A DNA stretch of 64,000 bases from Pseudomonadota bacterium (GTDB lineage: Bacteria > Myxococcota_A > UBA796 > CAJQPC01). The stretch lies in NCBI GenBank assembly GCA_024228935.1, contig JAAESX010000168.1, positions 1 to 64,000 of the forward strand. Reading direction: 5' to 3'. The translations under genes and the position numbers were made by a program. Under the pieces are notes generated by a model. The model did no database searches, had not been told where the DNA came from, and saw only the letters and a program-made list of their open reading frames with translations. Of this stretch, positions 25,277-34,153 are shown piece after piece (position 1 is the first letter of the stretch; each line of letters begins with the position of its first letter).

Positions 25277-28180
25277 TCAGGGCCCCCACAGGACGTACAC
25301 GAAACCTGCGCGCGTCTTGCTGTTCCGGGTCTTTCCTTCGCCGCCGACGACCCACTCACCGAAGCCGTCGCCGTTCAGGTCGCCGACCAGGGCGTTGGCC
25401 CGCCCGACGTAGTGGTTCGCGGTGTTGCCGTAGAAGATGGCCTGGCTGTCGTCCTCGATCGAGGCGCCGGTCGTCCAGGAGGCGTAGCCACTGCCCAGGA
25501 CCAGGTAGGCCTGCCCGGCGGCCGAGGACGACCCGTTGCTGTTGTTGTAGGCGCCGGTGGTCCACTCGAGGACGCCGTCGCCGTCCAGGTCTCCGGACGC
25601 GAGGTCCCAGCCCAGCCGGCCGTTGTCCTCGACGCCGCCCCAGGACGCGTCCGCGCTACCGGCCGAGACGGTCCCGCTGATGGCCCCGTGGAAGAAGTAG
25701 ACGCTGCCGGCGTCCTCGACGTCCACGTCCCCGAACCGGGCGCCGATGAGCACGTCGTCGGCGCCGTCGCCGTCCAGGTCGCCCAGCCCTTCGCCCGAGA
25801 GCGCGAAGTTGTCGTCTTCGTTCTCGCCCTCGAGCACCAGGAACGCCTGATCCTCGGCGACGCCGTCCGCGATGGAGCTCCCGTCCAGGAACAGCGCGTG
25901 GCCCGCGTCGTCTGCGGTTGTGGTGTCGGCGTTGTAGGCGCCCAGAAACAGGTCGTCGTTGCCGTCGCCGTCGAGATCGCCGAGCGAGCCGACCGCGTTC
26001 AGGCCGAGCCGGTCGGCGGCCGAGCCTCCGGTGAGCAGCACGTCACCGTCGCTGACGTCGACGGTGCCCGAGAGCGTCGTCGCGCCGTAGAAGATCGCGA
26101 CGAGGCCGGCGGCGCTGGCCGCGGTGTCCTCGTAGGGGACCGACAGGATGAGGTCGGCGACGCCGTCGCCGTCGAGGTCGCTCGAGCCCAGGCCTTCGCC
26201 GGCGCGGTCGGAGTCGGTCTCGCCGCGCACGATGAGCGTGGCCTCGGTGTCGATGGCGTTGCCCTGGCCCCAGCTGCCCATGTCGCTGCTGGCGAGCAGG
26301 TAGACCTCGCCGCGCTCGGAGCCGCCGTCGGCACCCGAGAGGTGCGAGGCCACGACCAGGTCGGGCGTGCCGTCGTCGTCCACGTCGCCGACGCCGGAGA
26401 CGCCCTGGGTGTCGCCCAGCGCGTCGCCGGTCGCCACGCCGACCCAGTAGTAGGCGGCGTCGGTGGCGTTCACGTTGCCACCAGCGGAGAGGTCGGTTCC
26501 CGAGAACAGGTAGATGGCGCCGGTCTCGTCGTCCTCGCCATAGGCGGCGATGGCGACGTCGTCCGTGCCGTCGCCGTCGATGTCGCCGGGGCCGACCACG
26601 GTGTGCCCGAAGTAGCCCTTGTCGGACTCGCCCTTGAGCGTCGCGTCGGCGTGGTACGGGTAGTAGGTGCCGTCCAGGCGCTCGCCGAGCAGGACCTCGG
26701 TGCTGCTCGAGGCCTCCGCCGTGCCGTCGTCGACGGTGACCTCGCAGGCCACGGTGTCGCCACCCGACAGGTCCACGGTGGCGTAGGTGTCGCCGGTCAC
26801 CGAGCCGTCGAGCGACCCGTCGACGCTCCAGGCATAGGAGATCGCGAGGCTGTCGGCCGCGTCGGCGTCCAGCACGCCGCCTGCTGTGCACAGGAGCTCC
26901 TGGCCCGCGATGGCCGGGTCGGGGGAGAGCGTCACCGTCGGGGCCGTCGGGGGCGAGTTCTCCACGACGGTGTGCTCCGACTCCGCAGGGTCGCTGGTGT
27001 CGGTTCCGTCGTCGGCGACCGCGGTACACCAGACCTCGTCGTCCTTGTCGAAGTCCGAGCCGTTGAGCGTGGTGCCGAGCGTCGTCGCGACGCTGTCGAC
27101 GTACCAGGTGTAGATGAAGTTCAGGCCGTCGCCGTCCGCGTCGGTGCCCTCGGCCGAGCAGGTCAGGGTCCCGCTCTCGTCCACCGGGGCCCCGCCGAGC
27201 GTGACCGAGGTCACCACGGGCACGGCGTTCACGATGTCGACCTGGGCGTTGGCGCTGTTGGGCTGGGAGCTCTCGGCGGTGACCTCGCACGCGACGATGT
27301 CGCCGATCGCGAAAGCACCGGCCAGCGAGGCGCTCCCGTCGCCGGCCGAGGCGCCGTTCACGAACCACTCGGCGGACTCGCTGATCACCTGCTCGCCGTC
27401 GGGGTCGTAGGCCTCCCAGCTGCAGGTCAGGGTGTCCTGGGCGGTGGCCGGATCCGGCGTGATGGTGACGTCGATCGCCGGGCCGGAGCCCTCGACCGTC
27501 ACGGCGTGCACGGCCTCGTCGGACCACAGGAGCCCGTCCGTGGCGCGGACGCGAACACCCCACTCCTCGCCGATGGCGACGACGCCCTGCGGGATGGCGT
27601 CCAGGTCTTCGTACTCAGGGAGATCGACGTCGTTCCGGGACCAGACCGTCGAGTAGGAGACGTCGCTGCCCTCGGGGTCGACCGACTCCGAGGAGAAGCC
27701 CAGGAACAGGCCCTGTCCGCTGACCGGGACCTCGGGCACGATGTGCACGGTCGGCTTGCTCGGGGGCTGGTTGTCGAGCTGCTCGACGCCCACGACGACC
27801 TCGTCGACGTTCCCCCAGCTGTCCTCGACCCGGAACGTCAGGGCGTGGGCCCCGACGGGGAGGGCGATCTGTGCGGTGAACGCGTTCTCGCCGACCGCCT
27901 GGACGTCGAAGGCCAGCTCGCCCGCGGCGTCGCTCTCCAGGGAGAACGTCTGGTAGTCGAGCGTGTTGTCGGCGTCGTCGACGCGGCCCATCACCGTGAC
28001 GAGCTGGCCCTCGCCGAACACGTCGCCCTCGTGCGGCTGATCGATGAATAGCGTGGGCGCGATCCCGACGTAGTCGGAGCCGCCGCTGGAGAAGCCCCCG
28101 GGCGAGGGTCCCCAGTCGGCCTGGCACCCCACGACGAAGATGGGAGCGGACAGCAACAGGACGTGCGGAATACGGGGCAT
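25277..28180 (-). CDS. FG-GAP (integrin-like) propeller lipoprotein with Ig/PKD-like domains
   Basis: 967 residues from ATG 28180, with GGAG six nt upstream. The leader MPRIPHVLLLSAPIFVVGC is lipidated. Residues about 35-520 contain four to five Ig/PKD-like beta domains (repeated phrases APTVTLSPDPAIAGQELLCT, VTITPDPATAQDTLTCSWEA). The C-terminal half has seven FG-GAP blades with calcium loops such as DLDGDGVADLILSVP, DLDGDGNDDLFLGAY, DLDGDGADDVLIGAR and DLNGDGFGEWVVGGE, giving a seven-bladed propeller. It is likely a surface adhesin or scaffold. It is a paralogue in architecture of the gene at 43899. It is divergent from the gene at 28234. Confidence 0.88.
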   Translation of the reverse strand: MPRIPHVLLLSAPIFVVGCQADWGPSPGGFSSGGSDYVGIAPTLFIDQPHEGDVFGEGQLVTVMGRVDDADNTLDYQTFSLESDAAGELAFDVQAVGENAFTAQIALPVGAHALTFRVEDSWGNVDEVVVGVEQLDNQPPSKPTVHIVPEVPVSGQGLFLGFSSESVDPEGSDVSYSTVWSRNDVDLPEYEDLDAIPQGVVAIGEEWGVRVRATDGLLWSDEAVHAVTVEGSGPAIDVTITPDPATAQDTLTCSWEAYDPDGEQVISESAEWFVNGASAGDGSASLAGAFAIGDIVACEVTAESSQPNSANAQVDIVNAVPVVTSVTLGGAPVDESGTLTCSAEGTDADGDGLNFIYTWYVDSVATTLGTTLNGSDFDKDDEVWCTAVADDGTDTSDPAESEHTVVENSPPTAPTVTLSPDPAIAGQELLCTAGGVLDADAADSLAISYAWSVDGSLDGSVTGDTYATVDLSGGDTVACEVTVDDGTAEASSSTEVLLGERLDGTYYPYHADATLKGESDKGYFGHTVVGPGDIDGDGTDDVAIAAYGEDDETGAIYLFSGTDLSAGGNVNATDAAYYWVGVATGDALGDTQGVSGVGDVDDDGTPDLVVASHLSGADGGSERGEVYLLASSDMGSWGQGNAIDTEATLIVRGETDSDRAGEGLGSSDLDGDGVADLILSVPYEDTAASAAGLVAIFYGATTLSGTVDVSDGDVLLTGGSAADRLGLNAVGSLGDLDGDGNDDLFLGAYNADTTTADDAGHALFLDGSSIADGVAEDQAFLVLEGENEDDNFALSGEGLGDLDGDGADDVLIGARFGDVDVEDAGSVYFFHGAISGTVSAGSADASWGGVEDNGRLGWDLASGDLDGDGVLEWTTGAYNNSNGSSSAAGQAYLVLGSGYASWTTGASIEDDSQAIFYGNTANHYVGRANALVGDLNGDGFGEWVVGGEGKTRNSKTRAGFVYVLWGP

Positions 28181-28233
28181 CACGGTCTCCGGGCCCGGAT
28201 GATATCCGGGCCTCTCGCTGGCTGGAGGCACGG

Positions 28234-29127
28234 GTGCTGACGTGGACGGATGCTGGCGCGGTCGAGCGCCCCACGCGGGTTCAGATCCGAGTGCAGCGCG
28301 CCTACCCGGGGCGGGTGCGCGCTGGAGCCCCCGTACCGACGCGGTCGATGTCCACGGCGGAGATCGAGGAGAACCTGGTGTTCTTCACAGCGGGGATGAG
28401 CGGACCTCGCTCGACGCCGTGCACGCACCTGGTCCTGTCGGGCGTGGGGGTCGCCGGGCGGGACGACACCCCCGAGATCCTGACGCGGGCCCGCGAGCTC
28501 GGGTTCACGCAGACCGTCCTGCATGCGGGCGGCGAGGATCTCGACCACTTCGACGCCAAGCGGGTCGCTGGACTGGCTGACGTCGTGGTCGTCCCGGTCC
28601 AGCCTGGCCCCGGCGGCGCGGTGAACCTCGGCACGCGCGCCATCGCGACGTGTCGCGCCGAAGGCATCGACGTCGTCGCCAACACCGTGCTCAGCGAAGC
28701 GGCGATCCGGTCGCTACGGCCCGCTGCACGCGCGATGGCCCGAGCGCTTCCGACCGCGGCGACGTTCACCTACCCGTTCCCCATCGGCGGAAACCGGACC
28801 TCGGAGGTCCCCCGGCCCGCCGCGGTCGTGGCGGCACTGGGACCCGCGATTGGGGAGCTGGAGCGCGCGGGGGTCCGGGTCGCGGTTCGTGGGCTGCCGG
28901 CTTGCTACCTGGGGCGGCTCGCTCACCTGGCGGGGCGGAGCGCGAACCGGTGGTACGTCGACGCCGATCACCAGCGCGGCGAGGCCATCCTGTTCTTCCC
29001 GGCCGTGGCGCGGTTCCACAAGGGCGACGCGTGTCGGTTCTGCACCCTGGACGGTGACTGTGACGGGTTCTTCGCGACGTACCTGCGGAGGTCTGGCTTC
29101 CCGCCGCTCGAGCCCATCGGTCAGTAG
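28234..29127 (+). CDS. Radical-SAM-like protein lacking the CxxxCxxC motif
   Basis: 297 residues from GTG 28234, with GGAGG five nt upstream. The fold is suggested by MSTAEIEENLVFFTAGM followed by GPRSTPCTHLVLSGVGV and EILTRARELGFTQTVLHAGG, which mirror the motifs after the cluster loop in radical SAM enzymes (LVLSGGEPT type). Where CxxxCxxC should lie the sequence reads RVQRAYPGRVRAG, without Cys. A C-terminal Cys group remains (GLPACYLG, DACRFCTLDGDCDGFF), like the auxiliary-cluster/SPASM-type endings. It may be a catalytically dead paralogue or a partner protein that binds peptide or substrate. The 3' end overlaps the convergent gene by 7 nt. Confidence 0.6.
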   Translation: MLTWTDAGAVERPTRVQIRVQRAYPGRVRAGAPVPTRSMSTAEIEENLVFFTAGMSGPRSTPCTHLVLSGVGVAGRDDTPEILTRARELGFTQTVLHAGGEDLDHFDAKRVAGLADVVVVPVQPGPGGAVNLGTRAIATCRAEGIDVVANTVLSEAAIRSLRPAARAMARALPTAATFTYPFPIGGNRTSEVPRPAAVVAALGPAIGELERAGVRVAVRGLPACYLGRLAHLAGRSANRWYVDADHQRGEAILFFPAVARFHKGDACRFCTLDGDCDGFFATYLRRSGFPPLEPIGQ

Positions 29128-30185
29128 GCCTCTCGCAGCTCGTCGGCGAGCGCGGCCGCATCCGAGGCCCGAGGGTGGTTGCTGATGGCGATCACTTCGA
29201 GCTCGCCGATCGCATCCCCGATGGACACGTTCAGGATGAGCGCCTGGGCGTACCACCACTCGAAGCCCCAGGGGAGCTCGTCCCAATGGACGTTGTCGTT
29301 CACGTCCTGAAGGGCCGGGAGAGCCTGCTCGCCGTCACGGAGGCAGATGTGGGCCAGCCCCTCAAGGTAGCGCAGGTCGTAGTCGTCCGGGGTCCGCTTC
29401 CACGCCATGTGGAGCTTGCCGGCGGCCTCCTGGCACTGGCCGTTCGCCATCGCGCGGATCGCGTCGCGGGTGCCGCCCTCGTAGTTGTCCGCCATCGCGC
29501 CGGGAGGCAGCTCGTCCGGGAGGTGGGCCGCCGCCTGCCAGCTCTTCTCCTCGTCGGTGAGCTGGGACTTCCACCAGATCGCCCCGACGACGAGCGCCGC
29601 GACGATCGCGATGGTGCCGATCGGCGGGCCCTTCTCGGGCTCGGGCTTGCCTCGCCGAGGAGGCTTGGACTTGGGCCTGGGGTCCTTCTTCTTCTTCGTC
29701 TTTGGCGACGGCGAGCTCTTCTGGGCGGCGGGCGGGGGCGGAGGGGTCGTCGCGCGCTGGGCCGTTGCAGCACTCGTGAGCGCTGAGCGCAGCGCGTCGA
29801 GGTGGGCCTTGCAGGCCGAGCAGCTCTCCGCGTGGCGCTGGACGTGCAGGACATGTCCGGGGGCCGCGGTCTCGAGGGCGACCTTGGCCATCACCTCGGC
29901 GTTCGGGTGGTCACCCAGCGCTCCGTCGAGGGCACGCAGGTGCTCCAAGCCGGCGACCGCGGCGGCGTGCATCGCGGCGACCGCGAACCCGACGGGGTCC
30001 TGGGCCGGGGACTCGAGCGCCGCCACGGCCGCCTGGACCTCGAGCGCCGAGCGGGTGGTGGCTTCCTTCAGCTTCCACTGCGGAGCCGCGAGCACGCGCG
30101 CCGCGACAGCGCGGAGGTGGGTGCGGATGGCGGTCTTGGCCTCCTCGTCCCCCTCCCGAAAGCGGGTGATCAGCTCCTGGTCCAT
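29121..30185 (-). CDS. Zinc-finger (anti-sigma-like) membrane protein with sigma-region-2-like N-terminus and TPR-like C-terminus
   Basis: 354 residues from ATG 30185. Residues 1-60 (LITRFREGDEEAKTAIRTHL) resemble the first helices of ECF sigma factors. A zinc-binding ZAS signature follows at His118, Cys122 and Cys125 (HAESCSACKAHLDAL). A Pro/Lys-rich linker, including a run of Lys at 164-167, leads to one membrane span at about 189-205 (IGTIAIVAALVVGAIWW). The outer part has TPR-like helices (DAIRAMANGQCQEAAGKLHM). This order suggests a cytoplasmic regulator linked through the membrane to a periplasmic sensor. It is divergent from the NtrC-type gene, 45 nt apart. Confidence 0.7.
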   Translation of the reverse strand: MDQELITRFREGDEEAKTAIRTHLRAVAARVLAAPQWKLKEATTRSALEVQAAVAALESPAQDPVGFAVAAMHAAAVAGLEHLRALDGALGDHPNAEVMAKVALETAAPGHVLHVQRHAESCSACKAHLDALRSALTSAATAQRATTPPPPPAAQKSSPSPKTKKKKDPRPKSKPPRRGKPEPEKGPPIGTIAIVAALVVGAIWWKSQLTDEEKSWQAAAHLPDELPPGAMADNYEGGTRDAIRAMANGQCQEAAGKLHMAWKRTPDDYDLRYLEGLAHICLRDGEQALPALQDVNDNVHWDELPWGFEWWYAQALILNVSIGDAIGELEVIAISNHPRASDAAALADELREAY

Positions 30186-30218
30186 GCACGCCCTCGGCTC
30201 GTCTCGGTCCGCAGTCGC

Positions 30219-30224
30219 TATGAT
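30219..30224 (+). promoter_or_regulatory. -10 box TATGAT, probable leaderless start
   Basis: TATGAT ends 6 nt before the GTG start at 30231, so transcription would begin at or next to the start codon. No Shine-Dalgarno sequence can fit and no clear -35 box was found. Confidence 0.5.
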
Positions 30225-30230
30225 AGGCCA

Positions 30231-31670
30231 GTGGAGACCGTGCCGAGCAGCCAGGACCAACGTGTCTCGCGCGTGATGCTCGTCGACGACGACGACCTCG
30301 TCCGGAAGTCGCTGGCGCGGCAGCTCTGCCGACAGGGGTTCGACGTCCTCCAGGCCGAGGACGGGCGGGCTGCGCTCCGTACTCTCGAGAGCGAGCACGT
30401 GGACGTCGCGGTCGTTGATCTCGAGATGCCGGGCATGCGTGGCCACGAGGTCATCCGTCGGATCCGGCAGGCCTCGCCTCGGACGGAGTGCGTGCTCCTC
30501 ACGGCCCACGGCGACGCCAGCGATGCGTTCGAGGCGCTGAACGCCGGCGCGTCCGACTACTTCACCAAGCCGATCGACGACTGGCCGCGGTTCACCCAGA
30601 TCCTGAAGAAGGCGATCGAGGTCCGCGACCTGAAGGACCAGCTCCGCAGCGCGCGACAGGAGCAGAACTTCCAGGACCTGATCGGTCGGAGCCCCAACTG
30701 GCGGAAGCTGACCGCCCAGATCCAGGACTTCTCGGCCTACGACCTGCCCGTCTTCATCACCGGCGAGAGCGGGAGCGGAAAGGAGCGGGTCGCTCGGGCC
30801 ATCCACGCGTCCTCGTCGCGGTCGGCGGGGCCCTTCCTGGCGGTCAACTGCGCGGCGGTCCCGGAGAATCTCTGGGAGGACAAGTTCTTCGGCCACGAGA
30901 AGGGCGCGTTCAACGGAGCCGACCGGCGTCAGGCGGGCATCTTCGAGGCCGCGACCAACGGCACGGTGTTCCTCGACGAGATCGGGGACATGCCGGTGTC
31001 CGCACAGCCCAAGCTGCTCCGCGTCCTACAGGAGCGCGAGGTCGTCCGACTCGGCGGCCAGCACCCCATCCGCGTCAACGCGCGCATCGTCGCCGCGACG
31101 CACCAGGACGTGAAGGTCAACGTCGGGAAGGGCTCGTTCCGTGAGGACCTGTACTACCGGCTCAACGTGCTCGAGATCGCCATCCCGCCGCTGCGCGAGC
31201 GCAAGGAGGACATTCCGCTGCTCGCGTACCACTTCGTCCGCGTGTTCGGCGAGGAGTACGGGAAGACGGTCAAGTCCATCGACCGCGAGGCCCTGAGGCT
31301 GCTCACCGAGTACGAGTGGAAGAACAACGTGCGCGAGCTCGAGCACGTCATCACCCGCGCCATGGTTCGGGTCCGCGGCGACACGCTCGCCGCCGATCTG
31401 CTCGAGCTACCCGGCGGCCGACGCGCCCCGGCCTCGTCGGGCAGCGCCCCTGTCGGTCTCCCCGCGGGCATGGATCCCGAGTGGATGGAGCTCGACTACA
31501 AGGCGAGCAAGGAGAAGTTCCTCGAGTGGTTCACGGTCCACTACCTGGTGATGCGGCTGCGCTCGACGGGGTGGAACATCACGCGGGCAGCTGAGCTTGC
31601 GGGCCAGCAGAGGCCGAACTTCAAAAAGCTGATGAAGCGCTACGGCATCTCCCGGCCCGACGAGGACTGA
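30231..31670 (+). CDS. NtrC-family sigma-54-type response regulator (GAFNGA variant)
   Basis: 479 residues from GTG 30231 (a second GTG lies at 30240). The receiver domain, about 12-130, has the acidic pocket LVDDDD and phospho-acceptor Asp63 in VAVVDLEMPGM. The AAA+ domain has Walker A GESGSGKE (178-185), Walker B TVFLDEIGDM and the arginine-finger region LYYRLNVLEI. The sigma-54 contact loop reads GAFNGA at 225-230 instead of GAFTGA. The C-terminus holds a Fis-type helix-turn-helix (NITRAAELAGQQRPNFKKLM). It probably activates transcription after phosphorylation by an unlinked kinase. It lies back to back with the zinc-finger regulator. Confidence 0.92.
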   Translation: METVPSSQDQRVSRVMLVDDDDLVRKSLARQLCRQGFDVLQAEDGRAALRTLESEHVDVAVVDLEMPGMRGHEVIRRIRQASPRTECVLLTAHGDASDAFEALNAGASDYFTKPIDDWPRFTQILKKAIEVRDLKDQLRSARQEQNFQDLIGRSPNWRKLTAQIQDFSAYDLPVFITGESGSGKERVARAIHASSSRSAGPFLAVNCAAVPENLWEDKFFGHEKGAFNGADRRQAGIFEAATNGTVFLDEIGDMPVSAQPKLLRVLQEREVVRLGGQHPIRVNARIVAATHQDVKVNVGKGSFREDLYYRLNVLEIAIPPLRERKEDIPLLAYHFVRVFGEEYGKTVKSIDREALRLLTEYEWKNNVRELEHVITRAMVRVRGDTLAADLLELPGGRRAPASSGSAPVGLPAGMDPEWMELDYKASKEKFLEWFTVHYLVMRLRSTGWNITRAAELAGQQRPNFKKLMKRYGISRPDED

Positions 31671-31729
31671 GGCCAGACGAGACGACGGTGGGGCCCCGGG
31701 ATACGTCCTGGCTCCAGCGTGGAGCAACG

Positions 31730-32800
31730 ATGGAAGCCTTCGAGCAGATGGCCGCGATGGGCCATGAGCAGGTCGTCTTCGTCAACAACCCGGAGGTCGG
31801 CCTCAAGGCGATCATCGGAATCCACGACACGACCCTGGGTCCGTCCCTCGGTGGGTGTCGCCTGTACCCGTACGGGAGCGAGAACGAAGCGCTGCGTGAC
31901 GTGCTGCGCCTCTCGCGGGGCATGACGTACAAGGCCTCGATCGCCGGGCTCGATCTCGGCGGCGGCAAGGCGGTGATCATCGGCGACCCGGGGATCAAGT
32001 CCGAGGGGCTGTTCCGCGCGTTCGGCCGAGCGGTGGAGAGCCTGGGCGGTCGGTACATCACCGCCGAGGACATGAACACCAACGTCGACGACATGAACCA
32101 CATCGCGCGCGAGACGCGGTGGGTGACCGGGAAGGGGCAGGCGAGCGGCGGCTCGGGGGACCCGTCTCCGGTGACGGCTTGGGGCGTCTACCACGGCATC
32201 CGGGCGACCCTCGAGGTCGTGTTCGGCAGCCCCGATCTGGCCGGCAAGAAGGTCGCCATCCAGGGCTGTGGCCACGTCGGGTACTACCTGGCCGGCTACC
32301 TCGCCGAGTCGGGCGCGAAGCTCTACTACACCGACATCAACGCCGGGAAGCTGGACCGCTGCGTCCAGGACTTCGGTGGCGAGGTCGTCGATGGCGAGGC
32401 CTACTTCGGGCTGGACGTCGATGTGCTCGCGCCGTGTGCCATCGGCGGCATCGTCAACGAGCACACCATCCCGCAGATCAAGGCCCCCATCATCGCGGGC
32501 GGCGCGAACAACATCCTCAACGAGGAGAAGGCCGATGGCGAGGCGCTCCTGGCGCGCGGCATCACCTACGCCCCCGACTACGTGATCAACGCCGGTGGGC
32601 TGATCAACGTGTACTCCGAGCTGAAGAAGTGGCCTCGCGAGAAGGCCATGGACGACGCGGCCGGCATCTTCAACACGGTGAAGGACATCATCAACCGCGC
32701 GAAGTCCGAAGGCTCGACGACCATCGAGGCCGCGAACGCGCTGGCTGAGCGTCGCCTCGATCAGGTCGCCGGCATCCAGCGGCTGCACCTGCCCCGCTGA
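31730..32800 (+). CDS. Leucine (branched-chain amino acid) dehydrogenase
   Basis: 356 residues from the ATG at 31730, with GGAG five nt upstream. It deaminates leucine/valine/isoleucine to 2-oxo acids with NAD+. The N-terminal domain has LGPSLGGCRLYPYGSENEAL and the catalytic DLGGGKAVIIGDP with Lys80, the same number as in the Bacillus sphaericus enzyme. The Rossmann motif is AIQGCGHVGYYLA, and the C-terminus has PAPCAIGGIVNE- and GGANNILNEEK-like phrases. The supply of branched 2-oxo acids for branched-chain fatty acids or CoA esters would fit the acyl-CoA operon at 18 kb; this link is inference. Confidence 0.93.
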   Translation: MEAFEQMAAMGHEQVVFVNNPEVGLKAIIGIHDTTLGPSLGGCRLYPYGSENEALRDVLRLSRGMTYKASIAGLDLGGGKAVIIGDPGIKSEGLFRAFGRAVESLGGRYITAEDMNTNVDDMNHIARETRWVTGKGQASGGSGDPSPVTAWGVYHGIRATLEVVFGSPDLAGKKVAIQGCGHVGYYLAGYLAESGAKLYYTDINAGKLDRCVQDFGGEVVDGEAYFGLDVDVLAPCAIGGIVNEHTIPQIKAPIIAGGANNILNEEKADGEALLARGITYAPDYVINAGGLINVYSELKKWPREKAMDDAAGIFNTVKDIINRAKSEGSTTIEAANALAERRLDQVAGIQRLHLPR

Positions 32801-32809
32801 GTTCGCTCG

Positions 32810-33556
32810 TCAGTCGCTCGGCTCGTCCGAGATGACGACGCCGCCATCGACGACCACCATCTCGACCCACCCCACGGGGGACTGGGGGAGCTGGTGGAGT
32901 GTGCGCGGGAGGTGCATCATCACCAGGTCGTGGTTTGCCTGGCTGGCCGCTTCGAGCCCGGGGCTGGCGTCGTCGAAGGCCTCGAGCACATAGACGCGCG
33001 CTGCATCGGTCAGCGCCTGGCCGCCCAGGTCGGGCTGGTCGGGGAACAGGTCGGCGCCTTCCGTCTCGAGCCACTCGGCGTCGACGCGCGGCGGCCGGTG
33101 GAAGCGGCAGAGGATGGTCGCCTGGACGGTCGCCGTTCCGAGCTTCGGCGTCTCGGCGACGATCCGACGGACCTCGACGGGCCAGGCCTGTCGGTAGAGG
33201 CCGTCCACCAGGATGGGCAGGTCGTAGTACTGGCCGAGGACCGTGAGCTCCATCTCGACCGGGACCAGGGCGCCGCGCGCGGGGAGCACCCGCCACAGGA
33301 TGCCCTCCATGCGCAGGTCGGCGGCCTGGGACTGGAGACCGGCGAGCGCCGCGACCTGGCTCTGGTACTCGGGCTGCAGTGCGGCGGTGATGCGGTCGAG
33401 CAGGGCTTCCTGCTCGGCGTCCAGGACACGGCTGGCCTGGCCCAGGTCCAGAGGCCCCATCTCGAGCAGGTGGTCCTTGGCCGTCGGTCCGGGCTGCAGG
33501 ACGAACCAACCCAGCGCACCGAGGCCTGCGGCCGCGAGCAACAGAGGCAAGAGCAC
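32810..33556 (-). CDS. PilO-like membrane-anchored protein
   Basis: 248 residues from GTG 33556. A single N-terminal membrane segment (LLPLLLAAAGLGALGWFVL) is followed by a coiled-coil-like helix (VLDAEQEALLDRITAALQPEY) and a ferredoxin-like beta domain with VEMELTVLGQYYDLPILVDG and VEVRRIVAETP. That is the layout of PilO/GspM-type pilus and secretion assembly proteins. The rest is unassigned (VYVLEAFDDASPGLEAASQA). It lies 22 nt downstream of the BamC-like lipoprotein gene. No other pilus genes are in the window, so a type IV pilus role is uncertain. Confidence 0.55.
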   Translation of the reverse strand: MLLPLLLAAAGLGALGWFVLQPGPTAKDHLLEMGPLDLGQASRVLDAEQEALLDRITAALQPEYQSQVAALAGLQSQAADLRMEGILWRVLPARGALVPVEMELTVLGQYYDLPILVDGLYRQAWPVEVRRIVAETPKLGTATVQATILCRFHRPPRVDAEWLETEGADLFPDQPDLGGQALTDAARVYVLEAFDDASPGLEAASQANHDLVMMHLPRTLHQLPQSPVGWVEMVVVDGGVVISDEPSD

Positions 33557-33578
33557 GCGGGTCCATGCCCGCTTGCCA

Positions 33579-34100
33579 CTACTGCGCGTAGTCGTAGTCG
33601 TACTCAGGGGTCGTGCGCTTGTTCTCGAGCAACCCGAGGATCTCCTCGAGCAGGACGCGCTCCTTGCTGGTCGACGAGGGCACGTCGATCCACTTGTACA
33701 CGCTGCCCGTGAACTCGAGATTGGCCGAGATGAGATCCTTCTCGACCTGCTCCTGGTTTATGAGCTCGACCTCGGTCCGGCCGCTCACACGACGGACGTC
33801 CACGGTCATGCGCCAGCGGATCGGCTCCGGGACACGGGTTCCGCCGTACGTCTTGTAGACGTAGTCGGAGAAGTCACGGACCCATCCGGTCTGGATGAGG
33901 CCCTGCTGGCGCTCGATGCGGTCGAGTGGCGCGCGCTCTCCCATGACCTCGAGCGTCGCGTCCCACACCGTGTCGAGATCCGCGTTGAACGTGCCCGTCA
34001 CGGGCCGCTCCTCCCAAGACGGGAGCGTGTCCTCGGGGAACGGCTTCGGGGCGCACGCGGTTGCGAGCATGAGCGGCAAGATGACGAGCAAGCTCCGCAA
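33579..34100 (-). CDS. BamC-like outer membrane lipoprotein
   Basis: 173 residues from TTG 34100, with AGGAGG six nt before it, which decides the unusual start. The leader LLVILPLMLATAC is lipidated at Cys. The body has a helix-grip-like pattern: LDTVWDATLEVMGERAPLDR, then GLIQTGWVRDFSDYVY and a beta-rich RWRMTVDVRRVSGRTEVEL. This resembles the BamC (NlpB) outer membrane assembly lipoproteins, though the similarity is at the level of pattern only. It ends in a Tyr/Asp-rich tail (TTPEYDYDYAQ). It is probably co-transcribed with the PilO-like gene. Confidence 0.6.
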   Translation of the reverse strand: MRSLLVILPLMLATACAPKPFPEDTLPSWEERPVTGTFNADLDTVWDATLEVMGERAPLDRIERQQGLIQTGWVRDFSDYVYKTYGGTRVPEPIRWRMTVDVRRVSGRTEVELINQEQVEKDLISANLEFTGSVYKWIDVPSSTSKERVLLEEILGLLENKRTTPEYDYDYAQ

Positions 34101-34119
34101 GGCGGCCTCCTGGACGCGG

Positions 34120-34125
34120 AGTATA
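34120..34125 (-). promoter_or_regulatory. -10 box TATACT upstream of the BamC-like gene
   Basis: TATACT on the minus strand is followed by about 13 nt and the AGGAGG ribosome site, leaving a normal short leader for the TTG start at 34100. No good -35 hexamer is seen. Confidence 0.45.
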
Positions 34126-34140
34126 CGGGATTGGGTGCGC

Positions 34141-34146
34141 TACGCT
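34141..34146 (+). promoter_or_regulatory. -10 box TACGCT, probable leaderless start
   Basis: TACGCT fits TANNNT and lies 7 nt before the GTG at 34154. There is no Shine-Dalgarno sequence, so the universal stress protein mRNA may start at the GTG itself. Confidence 0.45.
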
Positions 34147-34153
34147 AATCGGC

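Noticed and set aside
32810..34100. A type IV pilus assembly operon
   Set aside because: Only a PilO-like protein is present, with no PilM, PilN, PilP or PilQ beside it; the lipoprotein resembles BamC rather than PilP.
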